From the NCBI GenBank assembly GCA_012931725.1, contig CM022952.1:57169920-57233919 (forward strand): DNA of 64,000 nucleotides, written 5' to 3'. Each line of letters begins with the position of its first letter. The stretch's first letter is position 1. The notes beneath the pieces are model-generated. The model made no database searches. It was given only the letters and a program-made list of their open reading frames with translations, and was not told the origin of the DNA. The translations under genes and the position numbers were made by a program. Shown piece by piece: positions 1 to 11,715 of this stretch. The DNA is from Litsea cubeba. Taxonomy: Eukaryota > Streptophyta > Magnoliopsida > Laurales > Lauraceae.

Positions 1-520
1 TTGAGTGCAGAACCTGGTCGATCTGAACTCTATGCATAGGCATTTCCTTGATACACCCTGTGAAGTACAGGGGTCGGTTATGCCTGGTTTCGCCAAGTAG
101 GAGGTCGTCCTTTTGAAGGCGATGGTTGCACTGGCTGCTTTTTTAACCGAGAGGCATTCAATGCATGATCCCTCAGTTTTCTTCTTTTCTCCCTTTGAGG
201 AGGCTTCTGAGTTTTTGACCCGGTAATCCATTTCAATTTGGAGGACTTGCGGGGCATGTTTGTCGACATCCTCATTCAGCTTTTGTAATTCCGAGATGAG
301 ATTATCACGAGTGTGCGGAGACATTCGCAACAAATCTAGGATGTGTAGACGTGCAGGTATGTGCTTGAAGTGTTCAATCAAGTCATACTTGAAAGCCTCC
401 TTAGGGCCCGCATGTTCATCATTGTTGCCACTAGGGGCGCTTACAACATCTTTTCCCGAAGGATTTACATATGTAAAGGAAGATTGGTTGTAATTTTTGT
501 GGTAGTCCCGGCCAGAGCGG
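1..520 (-). pseudogene. gag-protease linker and start of aspartic protease (gypsy), broken
   Basis: The minus strand from about 520 downward reads in one frame through FKYDLIEHFKHIPARL and then LLRMSPHTRDNLISEL. This is the helical linker that precedes the retropepsin in plant Tat-type gypsy elements. After a frame change near 100-120 it reads LGETRHNRPLYFTG and RVQID, the lead-in to the protease active site. The D-[TSP]-G-like site itself seems lost from this frame: within the last 20 bases of the window the phase shifts by one, which suggests a single-base deletion next to the catalytic Asp. The rest of the protease, RT and integrase would lie to the left of the window. Confidence 0.68.
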
Positions 521-1760
521 GTGCCTCTACCAACTTCGAGAGGCTTCTTGAGAAGGGTCTTCGTTTGGAAGATGGTCTTCAGGATCAAGAGGCTGTCGTT
601 TTCATTTGCTGAGGAATGCATGCAGCAAGTAGAGTTACCATCCTCAGTGATTGTGTTGCATGGAGCATTTTCCGGGAACAAGTCCTGAACAGCATCCAGC
701 AATCTTTCTCTTCGTTGAATAATTCATCGTCCAAGCATCAATGGCTGGAGATTCTTCCTAGTCAGAAAGGGTGTTACTTTGAAGTCACAGTCTCAGGAGA
801 AGAAACCTGAGAGGGGTGTCATCTCAGTGAAAGTCACGTGAGACGAGGTGGCTCCAGAAGATATATGCTAGGCGTCGCCGGAGTGTAAGTGCTCTCATCA
901 GACGATGCTTCGGAAGAGCTATAATCCCGATTATCACATTACAGGAAGCTCTGACGGGAGACGTTGCCTGATCGGAGTCAGACTCATCCTCGGATGTGAG
1001 AGGATCGTCTATCCAGCAATTTTCTCCATGTTCGAGGAGTTAAGGGAGGATGTACCTGGTGGTCTTCAGGGACTTCAGGCTCTGATTGCGAGAGAGGCTC
1101 GTTGACGCGTTCTTGCTCTTGTTCTAGAGCGAGTCGCTGCAAGATCCTGCATATTCTTCAAAGATCAGGCATGGGAGCCGGATCTTCTTCTTCATCATCA
1201 TCTTTGTGGCTCAACATTGTTGATTTCCACTGGAGGTGATGAGAGGTGCTGGTTCAGCAGCATTTTCTTGTACAGCTTCTTGGTCTTCTTCATCATCAGA
1301 CCAGATCATTGTGGCTGTAGGGGGTTATACCAGATTACTGGCATAAGATGAGACTCAGGAACCCCATTCTTCATCGGAGAGATATGCTCCTGTTTCAAGG
1401 GACTCCTCCCACTCATCTGTGTAGTTGGATTCGAATCCATCATCGGTGTCGTTGGACTCGTATCATCAATTGGAGAAGCCAACTACGGAATTGCAAGAGT
1501 ATGATGCCTCCTGCATGGCTTCTTTGAATTGAGGTGGCATGAAATCACTGAGAGTGAATTTCCTTACCCCCTTTGAAGTCTCTGGAAGGGATGATTCTGT
1601 TACCTCCAGTGAAGCGGTAAGAGGAAGCCTCTGCCTTTTCTTTGACCTCTAGTTTTGGCTGGGTCTTCTCTTGCCGTTTGAGCTTGAGGAGATGTTTCCT
1701 AGCCTGCCTTCGCTGTTGAGCTGTAGGCTTATTTTCACGACCTCCCAATTTTCATCTTCC
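521..1760 (-). pseudogene. Decayed gag-pol linker region of the gypsy element
   Basis: No long open frame survives. A 67-codon frame (1748 to 1545) is rich in Lys, Arg and Gln. Near 1470-1370 the minus strand reads an acidic Ser/Asp/Glu stretch (for example DEWEESLETGAYLSDEEW). Such charged, low-complexity spacers sit between gag and protease in large plant gypsy elements. Function is inferred only from position between the recognisable gag and the protease lead-in. Confidence 0.4.
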
Positions 1761-1931
1761 AGGAGATCGGGATGTACCCATATCGGTTGTCCGTCTGGTG
1801 TCGGGTTAAGGAACCAGTTCCTCGGACGCTTCGATTGAGTTTATCACCTTGAAGGAAGTAGTGATCTTCTTCTCGGTGATATTGATGTTTGTCGACATGT
1901 CACCATGTTGACGGAGGCAGACCCATAGTTT

Positions 1932-2960
1932 TTGTCAAAGGTGATGACTCCGTTTTTTCCACATCTCATTTATTTTCTCTCTCACAACGAAGCATTGATT
2001 GAGAGGATGCGAGATCATCTGGTGGTATGGACAGTACCGAGGATCGTTGGTTTTGCCAACATCACCCGGTCTTTTTGGTCAGGCAAGGTGAGCTTGCGTT
2101 TGCCACAAGAGCCCCGAAGATTTCATCAACATCTTCATCAAACGGGTATTTCTTCTCTACTCGTTCTTTGAAGGCATCAGAGAGTTCAGGTCTCTTACCA
2201 ACAGCTTTGTTTTCAGCTTCTTTGGTGGCTGAGGAGCTGACTTAGGTCTGCACATTGAGGACCTCTTTCTTCTTTGGTTTAGAGGTTGCAATGGCGGTTG
2301 GCTCTTTTCTTGATGATTTCTGACTGTTGAGGTCTTTAATCACCGTTCAGCTTCCATGGAAGCTTCTAGGAGTTCTCCCAGGTTTTTTGATTTGGTGCCG
2401 ATGATCATGGAGCGGATTCTGGCTCTCATGTTGTTTCGGCAGATGTCGCTAGCGACGCTTGTGGCAATACATCAGAGAATTTGTATGCCATTGCTTTCCA
2501 CTTGTGAATGAAGTCATATGTTGATTCATTCTCCCCCTGTTTTAGGCTGCACAGCTGAGCCATAGTAGGCGGGATGATCTTCACCTTTGAAGTGAGTCAG
2601 GAAGCGTGTCTCTAGCATGGCCCAGTTTTGGATTGAGTCCTCCGGCAGAGTGGAGTACCAATCGAAGGCCGTACCTTTTAGGGTACTTGCAAAGAGGCGG
2701 ATCTTGAGTGCATCTTGATCCGCGATAGCTCCCGTCAGATCTTGAAGTGGGATGACGTGCTGTCTGGCTGATCCTTTCCCCGTATATGTTTGGAGAGTAG
2801 GATGCTTGAATTTGGTGGGGAACGGGACCGAGTCCATCCATAAGGGATATGGTGGCTTGATCCCATGCTCTTTGAGTATATCCTCTTCTTTGCTTTGGCG
2901 AGGATACCGTCTACGTCCTTTTTGGTTAGGGCGCGTGACTCATTTTCTTCTCTATTTACC
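1932..2960 (-). pseudogene. gypsy gag capsid domain and C-terminal part, frameshifted
   Basis: The best-preserved frame, 2837 to 2526 (103 codons), carries the plant gypsy gag core: PTKFKHPTLQTYTGKGS near its start, then KIRLFASTLKGTAFDWYST and NWAMLETRFLTHF, matching the retrotransposon gag family capsid fold. The frame breaks near 2526. The matching continuation (STYDFIHKWKAMAYKFSD, then RNNMRARIRSMIIGTKSKN) is read in other frames at about 2520-2340. Further on, near 2040-1975, the minus strand reads YCPYHQMISHPLNQCFV, the Cys/His-containing segment typical of Tat-like gag C-termini. I saw no CCHC knuckle. It would build the particle shell but cannot do so in this state. Confidence 0.72.
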
Positions 2961-4224
2961 TCGTCGTCTTGATGATTCGGAGGAGGTTCAGTATTCGCCT
3001 GATTTTGGAAGGCGAGGAGAAGGTTTTTCCATCAGAGTTTTCAATCCTCTGCTGGCCCTGTTCCAACTGCTGGATGCGGGTGATCGCATCCTCTGGAGGT
3101 GGATTGCGGGGTGGTGGCTCAGAATTTGTAGCCAAGACATTCATCCTTAGTGATTCGAACGAAGAAACTGTCCTGGTGACTGAGCTGGGGCTCATTCTTT
3201 TTGAAGAGGAGCTTGAGGAAGGATCACTCTGCTGTCCTTTGCTTGAAGGAGCAGGGGATTCTTCTGAATGTCTTCTTGTCCTTGAGACGCTGCGGGTCAT
3301 TGGACGTCGGACATGGATTTTTGTTGCTGATTTTTGGCACCTTCTGGTTTTTCCAACCATATGGACGGCAGCAACTTGGTTGGGTCTTTCTTTTTCGACC
3401 CATTTGGGAGAGACTTGAAGTGTGGGAGGCTGGGTCCTTTGCTTCTCTAGTCTCTTTTGTCGGTACGACGCGCGGCGGTCAGCTCTGACTGGGCTTTGAC
3501 GATGAAGGATGTGCTCCCTCGGGCGCAGCAGCCGAGCCTGTCTTCTTTGTAGCTGGGCAAGGATAGGATGCGAACCCTGTCCTTTGCCAGTTGCAGCAAA
3601 GCTTTGAATTTTTGAAGTTCGGCCCCTGTAGATATGAAGGGTCGAACTGCAGGTTTGTAGGTCTTAGCAGGTGCTTGTGGAGGCCTTGTGATGCATGACT
3701 TGATTTTGGGCTTGTAGGAACAAGCCGGCTCATGCTGGGATGACTTGGAAGTCGAGTTGGAGATGGGTCTCTCCTCTTTTCATGTAGGCAGAGGATAGAA
3801 CTGGTTCTCCTGAGTGGGGCCAGGTATGCTGGCTTAGTGGATGTTTGGGACCTTCTCTGTTTTGGTGAAGGTCTTGGGGACCAAGTCTTGGAGTAGACCT
3901 GGTTGTTTGCAGGTTGAGGCTTCGTGGGGCTGCCACGGGCTTCAGGCCTTCTGGTGCTCGCTTTTGGTGTCATGGTAGTGACACGTTGAGTGGCGAGTTT
4001 CTGCTTCTTGGAGGGAGCAGTTTTGTCTTCGGGAAGTGGGAATGGTCCCAGCGTCCCGAAGACGATAGTCCGGGGAGTCGAGGTCGACCCGGAGTTCAGA
4101 GAGTTGCCGAGGGAGTTGACACTTCGGCAGCTGATGGGGCGCTTGTAGGTGCGCGTGGTTTGCTTCTGTTGAAGCATGAGTTGGTGCTTGTTTCGTCGAA
4201 AGTAATGGTTAGTGAAGCTGCCAT
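2956..4224 (-). pseudogene. Probable N-terminal gag region of the gypsy element, decayed
   Basis: An ATG at 4224 opens a minus-strand frame reading MAASLTITFDETSTNSC. Two further open frames follow (4177-3479 and 3360-2956). They are rich in Ser, Pro, Arg and Lys and match no domain I recognise. The 3360-2956 frame has an Arg/Ser-rich segment and then a short helical, Gln-rich segment (ITRIQQLEQGQQRIE) like the coiled coil that precedes the capsid in Tat-type gag. Assignment rests mainly on position between leader and capsid. Frame changes make the original start uncertain. Confidence 0.42.
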
Positions 4225-4599
4225 TGTTAGTTTTTTCGAAAATTTATGAAACAAGACCACATCCATTAGTAATCACAAGAATATAATGATCATAAATGGG
4301 AAGTTCTATGGTTTCGTCTTTTCAAATTGCTCGAGGTAGATGACCCAAGCAATATGAGGAAGGCAAAATGCCATAGAGGGTTACAATTGTTCTGATCGCA
4401 GGTATGGTAAGCCCAGAATGGGCATCCCAGTGACTGCTAGAAGCAATTGTGAACTTAAATTCGACTTATCGAGAAGCAGAGCTTGGTCGAGGTAAGAAGA
4501 ATATAAAGTTGGAGTTACAGATGTGCCGGTCGCATACAGTAGACCCTGAAAGGGCGTACTAGTACCGCTAGACACAAATGTTTTGAGACCGCATCTATG

Positions 4600-5640
4600 A
4601 GATGAGATTCTCTGTTTGAAAGGTCAAGATTGGATTCATCAAAGAGAGCAGATGGTATTCCGATCTGAACACGGGCTCAGTGATTTCCGCGAGCGCCAGT
4701 GCTCAGAAAGAAATGAACCATAATTTCTCGGATCTGAATCTAAGATGACGAGTTTTTTTTTTTTGAAAGTCAATATCGGGTTCATCAAAGAGAGCAAAAG
4801 GCACTCCAATCTGAACACGGGCTCAGCGATTTCCGCGAGCGCCAGTGCTCAGAAAGGAGAAGACCAAGATTTCTCTAATCTAAACCCAAAATGACGGAAG
4901 TTTTTTTTTTTCGAAGATTTTGAAGATTTTTTTTTTTTAAATCTTTTTTTTTTATTTTTTTATTTTTTATTTTTTATTATTTTTTTTTTAAGATTTTTTT
5001 TTTGAAAAATTTTTATTTTTTTTTTATTTTAAAATTTTTATTTTTTGAAAAAAAATTTATTTAAAAGACGAGAGAGTACACATAGGCCTCCTAACCCGGT
5101 CTTATGAAATCTTGATTGATAGAATTGCCCCCAGGTAAGGGTAGGATTACTTAATGAACCCGTTTGGAGGACCCTTGCCTAGAACAGTCAAGCTGTCTCC
5201 ACACTCTGGACAAGGTTTTTCTTTGAATCAACCATGATCAAAGAACACAGTTGGTTTAACCTTAGTGGTCTATGTCTTTTTTTTTTTATATTTTTTTTTT
5301 ATTTTATGAATTCATCGAAGAGAAACAATGGCCCAAAACCTTAGTCGAACAGGCTCAACATTTCTGCAAGCGCGATGAACGATAGGAACGGATCAAGGTT
5401 TCTCAATTTTGAATCCAAATTGAGAAATCTAAATTTCTTTTTTATACTTTTATATATATATATATATTTTTTTTATTTTTAATGAACTCATCGAAGAGAA
5501 ACAATGGCCCAACCCCCGATCCGAACACGGTCTCAGCGATTTCCGCGAGCGCCAGTGCCCAGAAGGGAAAGGATCAAAGTTTCTCAATTTTGAATCCAAA
5601 AATGAAAAATCTGATTTTTTTTTGTTTTTTTTTTTTTTGA
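4600..5640. repeat. Degenerate tandem repeats with poly-T tracts in the gypsy leader
   Basis: Four diverged copies of one unit lie at about 4617-4760, 4766-4905, 5307-5430 and 5480-5620. Each has a segment like CATCGAAGAGA or CATCAAAGAGAG and then a GC-rich core like TTTCCGCGAGCGCCAGTGC; the third copy is the most diverged. They are joined by long T-rich, low-complexity stretches (4750-5060, 5275-5310, 5440-5490 and 5610-5640). No coding is seen. On the element's own strand this is the untranslated leader between primer site and gag. Confidence 0.65.
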
Positions 5641-5835
5641 AAAGAGAAAGAGTGGAAATAAATTCAAAGAATTAGAAATTTCCAAACAAAAAATCTCATC
5701 TCATTTTTTTTTGCGGAATTCAACATAGGCCACCAATTATAAAGTAGCCAAGGAATCGAGAAAAGAAATATAAGCATAGAGCAAAATATATGATATGCAA
5801 ATATTTCATTTCTAGCATCGTGTTCTCAAATAAAC

Positions 5836-5856
5836 GAGTCCCACCGGGTGATGCCA
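5836..5856 (-). other. Putative primer binding site of the gypsy element
   Basis: Read on the minus strand this segment starts TGGCATCACCCGGTGGGAC. It resembles the TGGCGACTCCGCTGGGGAC-type primer site of plant Tat elements, with several differences. It sits three bases from the proposed LTR end (CA at 5860). The divergence fits an old copy, but the identification is tentative. Confidence 0.4.
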
Positions 5857-6145
5857 GCTTGATGGACCGCGCTCCCGGATGCCCAGGTTCCTACCGAGGT
5901 CGGCGCACGTGGGAGTCCGTTTGGTTCCGACCCTTTCGTAACCGGGGGGCAAAGGGGGGCGTGCATCAACATTTCTTTTTTTGTGGGTGTGCCAGATTTT
6001 CTATTTTTTACTTGGAATTGCAAGTGGTGATCCGGAGATCAACCTTCGCAAGTAAAAAGGAAATCAACTTCTTTCAAGTTTTCCATTGCATATATATTTA
6101 AGAAAAGAGACATTTTCTTAGTTTGCCGTGAAAGGCGATTTTTTT

Positions 6146-6221
6146 GGCATTTATAGCCGATTTTGGCGTTTATAGTCGATTTTTGGCGTTTATAGCCGAT
6201 TTTGGCATTTATAGCCGATTT
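6146..6221. repeat. Four short tandem copies of a 19-bp unit
   Basis: Four near-identical copies of GGCRTTTATAGYCGATTTT lie head to tail, starting at 6146, 6165, 6185 and 6204. They lie within the proposed gypsy LTR, downstream of its TATA box on the minus strand. No function is known. Confidence 0.85.
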
Positions 6222-6710
6222 ACAATCCTTATCAACAATGAAAGACAAGAATTGTGATTTTTGTCTCTTTTGAAAAAATACAAACTACAATGAAAAGCAA
6301 GAAAATGAGGATCTAACTTCTCAGGAGATTGTGGGGGACTCGTTTAGATTGACGGTCGCAAGCCATATGTGGGCTTCGCCATCATCCATGCAGATGAGAA
6401 CAGAGGATGCTATTGATTCGCTTGGCTTGGCTATAACCTCGGGTTTTTAGAGGACAAAGACCAAAGGAAGGTCCTATGTCCAATAAAAAAGCCGAGTAGA
6501 CGGGCTGAAAAGCCATATCTAAGCCATTGGAGGCAGGAGGAGAAGGCAAGGACCTTGGGGGGGGGGGGGGGTACCCCCCAAGGGACTTTTGTCACCTTGT
6601 TGCGGTGGCCGGTGTAGAACTTCCGCAGAGTTTTCTCTCTTTTTCCTTTCTCTGGATTTCTGTCTGCTGTCTGTTGATGTTCGTTTTTTCTTTTCTTCTT
6701 GGAGAGCCCT

Positions 6711-6722
6711 CCTATTTATAGG
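6711..6722 (-). promoter_or_regulatory. TATA box of the gypsy LTR
   Basis: On the minus strand the bases read CCTATAAATAGG, a canonical plant TATA box. A pyrimidine/purine-mixed stretch follows, as expected for the U3/R region of an LTR transcribed leftward. Confidence 0.6.
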
Positions 6723-7598
6723 CTTTTAGGTAGCCTTTTAGGTGGGTTTATGGGCTTTTATTGTCATTAAGCCGCATAATGGGAGGAGTTACAAAATTGA
6801 ATTGTTTATTTTGTAACTCCTTTTTCTTGGCTTCTGATTGGCCGGAGGAGATTGAGGGCATTTAATCGCCTTAATCGCCATGATGGGAGGAGTTTCATGG
6901 GTTAAATGCCATGAATCTCTTGACATGTAACTCCCGAATGCTTGCTTCTGATTGGGCCGTCCAAAGAAATGGATTAATGACTGTAATAAAGCTAGTCAAT
7001 TAATCGCATTAAGTGGTCGCCGAGCAGCTGAAGAGTCGCGGGCCGTGCCACGTCTTTTGAGATTCTTCTGTTGATGATCATCGATGGATCTTCATGTAGA
7101 TCGACATCAGATGATCATGTAATTTCAGGTGTTTGTTGCCAACAGCGGGTCGGTGCCATCTGTCCTGTCGATTTCTCGATCGGTCGGGTAGAAAGCACAC
7201 TTTTTTTGGTTGACCGGGTGGCGATCAATATTGTTTTCGATACTCTTGATGATTTACCCGTGTTTTTGACGGATGTCAGAGGACTTGGTGTCTCAAAAGC
7301 ATGAATTTTGGAAAGTACCAGAGGCTGGGCCCCTCGAATCGCGAAAAAACGGCGAAAACTGGGGTTTCCGGGGCTTTTCCGGCGACCCCGGGTTCCAAGG
7401 TTCTGCGACCCTGGGGGGTTTTCCCCCTTTCGTGTCCCGTTTTGCGTCCGTTTTTGCTGTTTTTCGATTCTTTTTTCTTCTGTACTTTTCCTTGACATTT
7501 TGACCATTTATTGGCCTGATTTCTTTGTAGGAAACCTGATGAGAATCCTTGCATTTTATTTTGCAAAGTTTCCAATTTCCTGAGAAAGCCGAAGACTT

Positions 7599-8000
7599 TG
7601 TCGCGCAGAGCTGCCGATTTTCCGTCAGAAGCTGAAACTGGGCCAAACGATGTCGGAATGACCTGAAATTTGGTGTGAAGCCTCCTGAGCAATAAATAAG
7701 ACCAACCATAGGCTTTTGTTTGAGTTTCGAAGCCGTTTGGGGTCCTATCACCTGTAGACTTGCTTTTTGTCGCGATGAAGATGTCGCGGTTTGATGTGCG
7801 GTCAATCAATGTCCGGTTGACTTGAAATTTGACAGGGAACCTATTGGAGTCATTTTAAGATGATCCATAGGCTCTGTCTTGGAAACCATGGTCCCGGAGA
7901 GCTTTGCCGCCGAGAGGTCTGATTTGGCTGTCGGAGAAGCGAAGTTAGGCCAAATGATTTTGAAATGGCCTGAAACTTCTTGTGTACTCCTCTTTTGGCT
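7599..8000. repeat. Degenerate ~155-bp tandem repeats in gypsy U3
   Basis: Three diverged copies share a core like GACCTGAAATTTGGTGTGAA (near 7661), GACTTGAAATTTGACAGGGA (near 7819) and GGCCTGAAACTTCTTGTGTA (near 7968). Each is preceded by a related GC-rich segment, and the spacing is about 150-158 bp. Such U3 repeats often hold enhancer elements in plant LTRs; that role is inferred. Confidence 0.5.
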
Positions 8001-8829
8001 GTCTGGAAGAATCTTGCAGTTTTTGTTTGATTCTGACCAGATTTGATTTTTGGAAGCAGCATTGCCTATTTATGGCAGGTTGCGACTTCATGTAGCTCTT
8101 TGGATCTTGAAAAGGCAAAGTGACATTTTTGGTGTCAACAACCGTCAGTCCCAGAAGTTACTCTACCCCCGACCAAAATGCTCGTGCCGGGTTTCAATTA
8201 TTCCCGCGGACGATTCCCATTCCGAACCCCCAGCGGCCTATTTTCAAGCCTAAGTCTTGGAAAATCCCATTTTTCGCTCGTAATTCTCTAACCGCGAGTC
8301 CTAATGGCGAACCGTCAGTTCTGACAGGTTACTATACCCTCGAGCGAATTGCTCTTGCCCGTTTATTATTTTCCCCGCAGTCGTTTCCCATTCCGGGCCC
8401 CCGACGGGCCGTTGTCGAGCCGAAGTGTGAGAAAATCACATGTTTCTCTCTTAATTCTCTAACCGGGAGTCCTATTTGCGAACCGTCTGTTCCTATAGGT
8501 TAATATACCCTCGAGCGAAGTGCTCGTGCCATTTTCTTATTTTTCCTTTGGCCATTTCCCATTTCGGACCCCCAGCGGGCCGTTTCGAGCCTAGGTGTTG
8601 GAAAATCCCATGTTTCACTCGTAATTCTCCAACCGGGAGTCCTATTTGTGAACCGTCAATTCCTACAGTTTACTCTACCCTCAAGCGAAGTACTCGTGCT
8701 GGTTTGCAATTTTTCCCACGGCCGTTTCCCGTTTCGGGCCGCCGCCGGGCCGTTTTCGAGCCTAAGTGTTGAAAATTCCATGTTTCTCTTGTAATTCTCT
8801 AATCGGGAGTCCTATTTGCAAACCGTTAG

Positions 8830-10205
8830 TTCCTACAGGTTAATCTACCCTCGAGCGAAGTGCTCCTGCCAGTATCAAATTTTTCCCGCTACCATTTTTC
8901 GTTCCGGGCCCCCGGCGGGCCATTTTCGAGCCTTACTGTTGGATAATCCTATATTTTGGTCTCAAAGCAGGTGTCCTACCTGCGAACCGTCAGTTCCTAC
9001 AGGTTATTCTACCCTCAAACGACGTGTTCGTGATGGTTTCTGATTTTTCCCACGGCCGTTTCCTGTTTCGGATCCCCGGTGGGCGGTTTTCGAGCCTAAG
9101 TGTGGGAAAATCCCATGTTTCGCTCGTAATTCTCTAACCGGGAGTCCTATTTACGAACCGTTAGTTCCTCTTAGTTACTCTACCACCGAGCGAAGTGCTC
9201 GTGTCAGTTTCCGATTTTTCCCATGGCCGTTTCCCATTTTGGACCCCCGGCGGCCCGTTCTCGAGCCTAAGTCTTGGAAAATCCCATTTTTCGCTCGTAA
9301 TTCTCTGACCGGGAGTTCTATTTTTGAACCGTCAGTTCCTACAAGTTACTGTACCCTCGAGCGAAGTGCTCGTGCTGTTTTCCAATTTTTCATGCTGTCG
9401 TTTCCCGTTCCGGAACCCGGCGGGCCATTTTCGAGCCTAAGTGTGGGAAAATCCCATGTTTCGCTCGTAATTCTCTAACCGGGAGTCCTATTTGCATACC
9501 GTTAGTTCCTACAGGTTAATCTACCCTCGAGCAAAGTGCTTGTGCCGTTTTCCAATTTTTCCCGTGGCTGTTTCCTCTTCCGGGCCCCCGGCGGTCTGTT
9601 TTCGAGCCTAAGTGTTGGAAAATCCCATGTTTCGCTAGTAACTCTCTAACCAGGAGTCCTATTTGTGAACCGTCAGTTCTTCTTAGTTACTCTACCCCCG
9701 AGCGAAGTGCTCGTGTTGGTTTCCGATTTCTCCCATGGCCGTTTCTCGTTCCGGACCCCCGGCGGCCCGTTTTCGAGCGTAAGTCTTGGAAAATCTCATT
9801 TTTCATCGTAATTCTCTGACCGGGGGTCCTATTTTTGAACCGTCAGTTCTTACAAGTTACTCTACACTTGAGCGAAGTGTTCGTGGCAGTTTCGGAATTT
9901 TCCCACGGCCGTTTCCAGTTCCGGACCCCCTGCGGGCCGTTGTCAAGCCTAAGTATGGGAAAATCCCATGTTTTGCTCTTAAGTCTATAACCAGGAGTCC
10001 TATTTATGAACCGTCAGTTCCTACAGGTTACTCTACCCTCAACCGAAGTGTTCGTGCCGGTTTTCAATTTTTTCCGCGACCGTTTCCACCTCTAGGCCCC
10101 CGGCGGGCCGTTTTCGAGCCTAAGTGTTGTAAAATCCCATGTTTCACTTGTAATTCTCTAACCGGGAGTCCTATTTGCGTACCTTCAGTTCCTACAGTTT
10201 AATCT
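8830..10205 (+). repeat. Private monomer block E'-L', copy 1
   Basis: Eight monomers with types not seen after 16.7 kb. They include one with TATTTTGGTCT, two with CCTCTTAGTT- or TTCTTAGTT-type starts, and one with a K'-type GAGCGAAGTGTTCGTGGC. The block lies between a type D and a type E monomer and recurs at about 12415-13775. Confidence 0.7.
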
Positions 10206-11715
10206 ACCCTCGAGCGAAGTGCTCGTGTTGGTTTCCTAGTTTTTATTGGACCTTTTCCCGTTCCGGACCCCTGGTAGGCCATTTTCGAGCCTAAGTTTTG
10301 GAAAATACCATGTTTCACTCGTAATTCTCTGACCATAAAGTCCTATTTGGGAAGCGTTAGCTCCTACAAGTTACTCTACCCTCGAGCGAATCGTTTCGGT
10401 TTCCAGTTTTTCTGAGGCCGTTTCCCGTTCCGAACCCCTGGCGGGCCGTTTTCGAGCTTAAGTGTTACAAAATCTCATGTTTCGCTCGTAATTCTCTAAC
10501 CGAGAGACCTATTTACGAACCGTTAATTCCTACAAGTTACTCTACCCACGAGCGAAGTGCTCGTACTACTTTTTGATTTTTCCCACGGCCGTTTCCCATT
10601 CCGGACCCCCAGCGGCCCATTTTCGAGCCTAAATCTTGGAAAATCCAATGTTTCGCTCGTAATCCTCTCACCACGAGTCCTATTGGCAAACTGTAAGTTC
10701 CTACAGGTTACTTTACCCTCGAACGAAGTGCTCTTGCTGGTTTCTAATATTTCCGGCAGCCGTTTCCCGTTGTGGGCCCCCGGCGGGCCGTTGTCGAGCC
10801 GAAGTGTGGGAAAATCCCATGTTTCTCTCTTAATTCTCTAACCGGGAGTCCTATTTGCGAACCGTCAGTTCCTACAGGTTAAACTTCCCTCAAGCGAAGT
10901 GCTCGTGCCATTTCTCAATTTTTTGTTGTAGCCGTTTCCCATTTCGGACCCCCAGCAGGCCGTTTTCGAGCCCAAGTGTTGGAAAATCCCATGTTTCGCT
11001 CGTAATTCTATAATCGGGAGTCCTATTTGGGAACCGTCAATTCCTACAAGTTACTCTACCCTCGAACAAAGTGCTCATGCTGGTTTGCAATTTTTCCCAC
11101 GGCCGTTTCCCGTTTCGGGCCCCCGGCGGGCCGTTTTCGAGCCTACGTGTTGGAAAATCCCATGTTTCGCTTGTAATTCTCTAACCGGGAGTCCTATTTG
11201 CATACCGTCAGTTCCTATAGTTTAATCTATGCTCGAACGAAGTGCTCGTGCTGGTTTCCTAGGTTTTCTGGGACCGTTTCCCATTCGGACCCCTAGTAGG
11301 CCATTTTCGAGCCTAAGTGTTGGAAAATGCCATGTTTCGCTCGTAATTCTCTGACCGGGTGTCCTATTTGCGAAGCGTCAGTTGCTACAAGTTACTCTAT
11401 CCTCGAGCGAAGTGTTCATTTTGGTTTGCGATTTTCCCGAGGCCGTTTCCAATTCCGGACCTCTGGCGGGCCGTTTTCGAGCCTAAGTGTTGCAAAATCT
11501 CATGTTTTGCACGTAATTCTCTAATCGGGAGTCCTATTTAGGAACCGTTAGTTCCTTCAAGTTACTCTACCCTCGAGCGAAGTGCTCATACCTCTTTTCG
11601 ATTTTTCCCACGGGCGTTTCCCGTTCCGGACCCCCGGCGGGCCGTTTTCCAGCCTAAGTGTGGGAAAATCTTATGTTTCGCTCGTAATTCTCTAACCATG
11701 AGTCCTATTTGCGAA

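Larger units (their letters stand above)
1..8140 (-). mobile_element. Decayed Ty3/gypsy (Tat/Athila-like) retrotransposon, 5' part only
   Basis: Read on the minus strand this is the 5' part of an LTR retrotransposon: LTR (about 8140 to 5860), primer-site-like sequence, long leader, broken gag, gag-protease linker, and the start of the protease at the left edge of the window. Pol and the 3' LTR would lie beyond position 1. The LTR begins with TGTTGACACCAAAAA, a start typical of this plant gypsy group, directly against satellite DNA, so the element inserted into the satellite. The gag capsid and linker sequences match the plant Tat/Athila style. Frameshifts and stops are frequent, so it is an old, inactive copy. 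Its second target duplication is not visible. Confidence 0.82.
5860..8140 (-). repeat. 5' LTR of the gypsy element (about 2.28 kb)
   Basis: The outer end is firm: TGTTGACACC on the minus strand starts at 8140 and abuts satellite sequence. The inner end at 5860 is inferred from the CA dinucleotide beside the primer-site-like sequence. A TATA box lies at 6711-6722. The U3 part holds roughly 155-bp degenerate repeats (7599-8000). A G run lies at about 6558-6571. Short open frames here, such as 7809-7276 minus, show no domain and are treated as noncoding. Confidence 0.6.

Noticed and set aside
7138..7144. TGTTGGCAAC on the minus strand as an alternative LTR start
   Set aside because: Sequence on both sides is non-satellite, while TGTTGACACC at 8140 abuts satellite directly, so 8140 is the better boundary.
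7276..7809. 177- and 170-codon minus-strand frames
   Set aside because: They overlap each other in different frames inside the gypsy LTR and show no recognisable domain.
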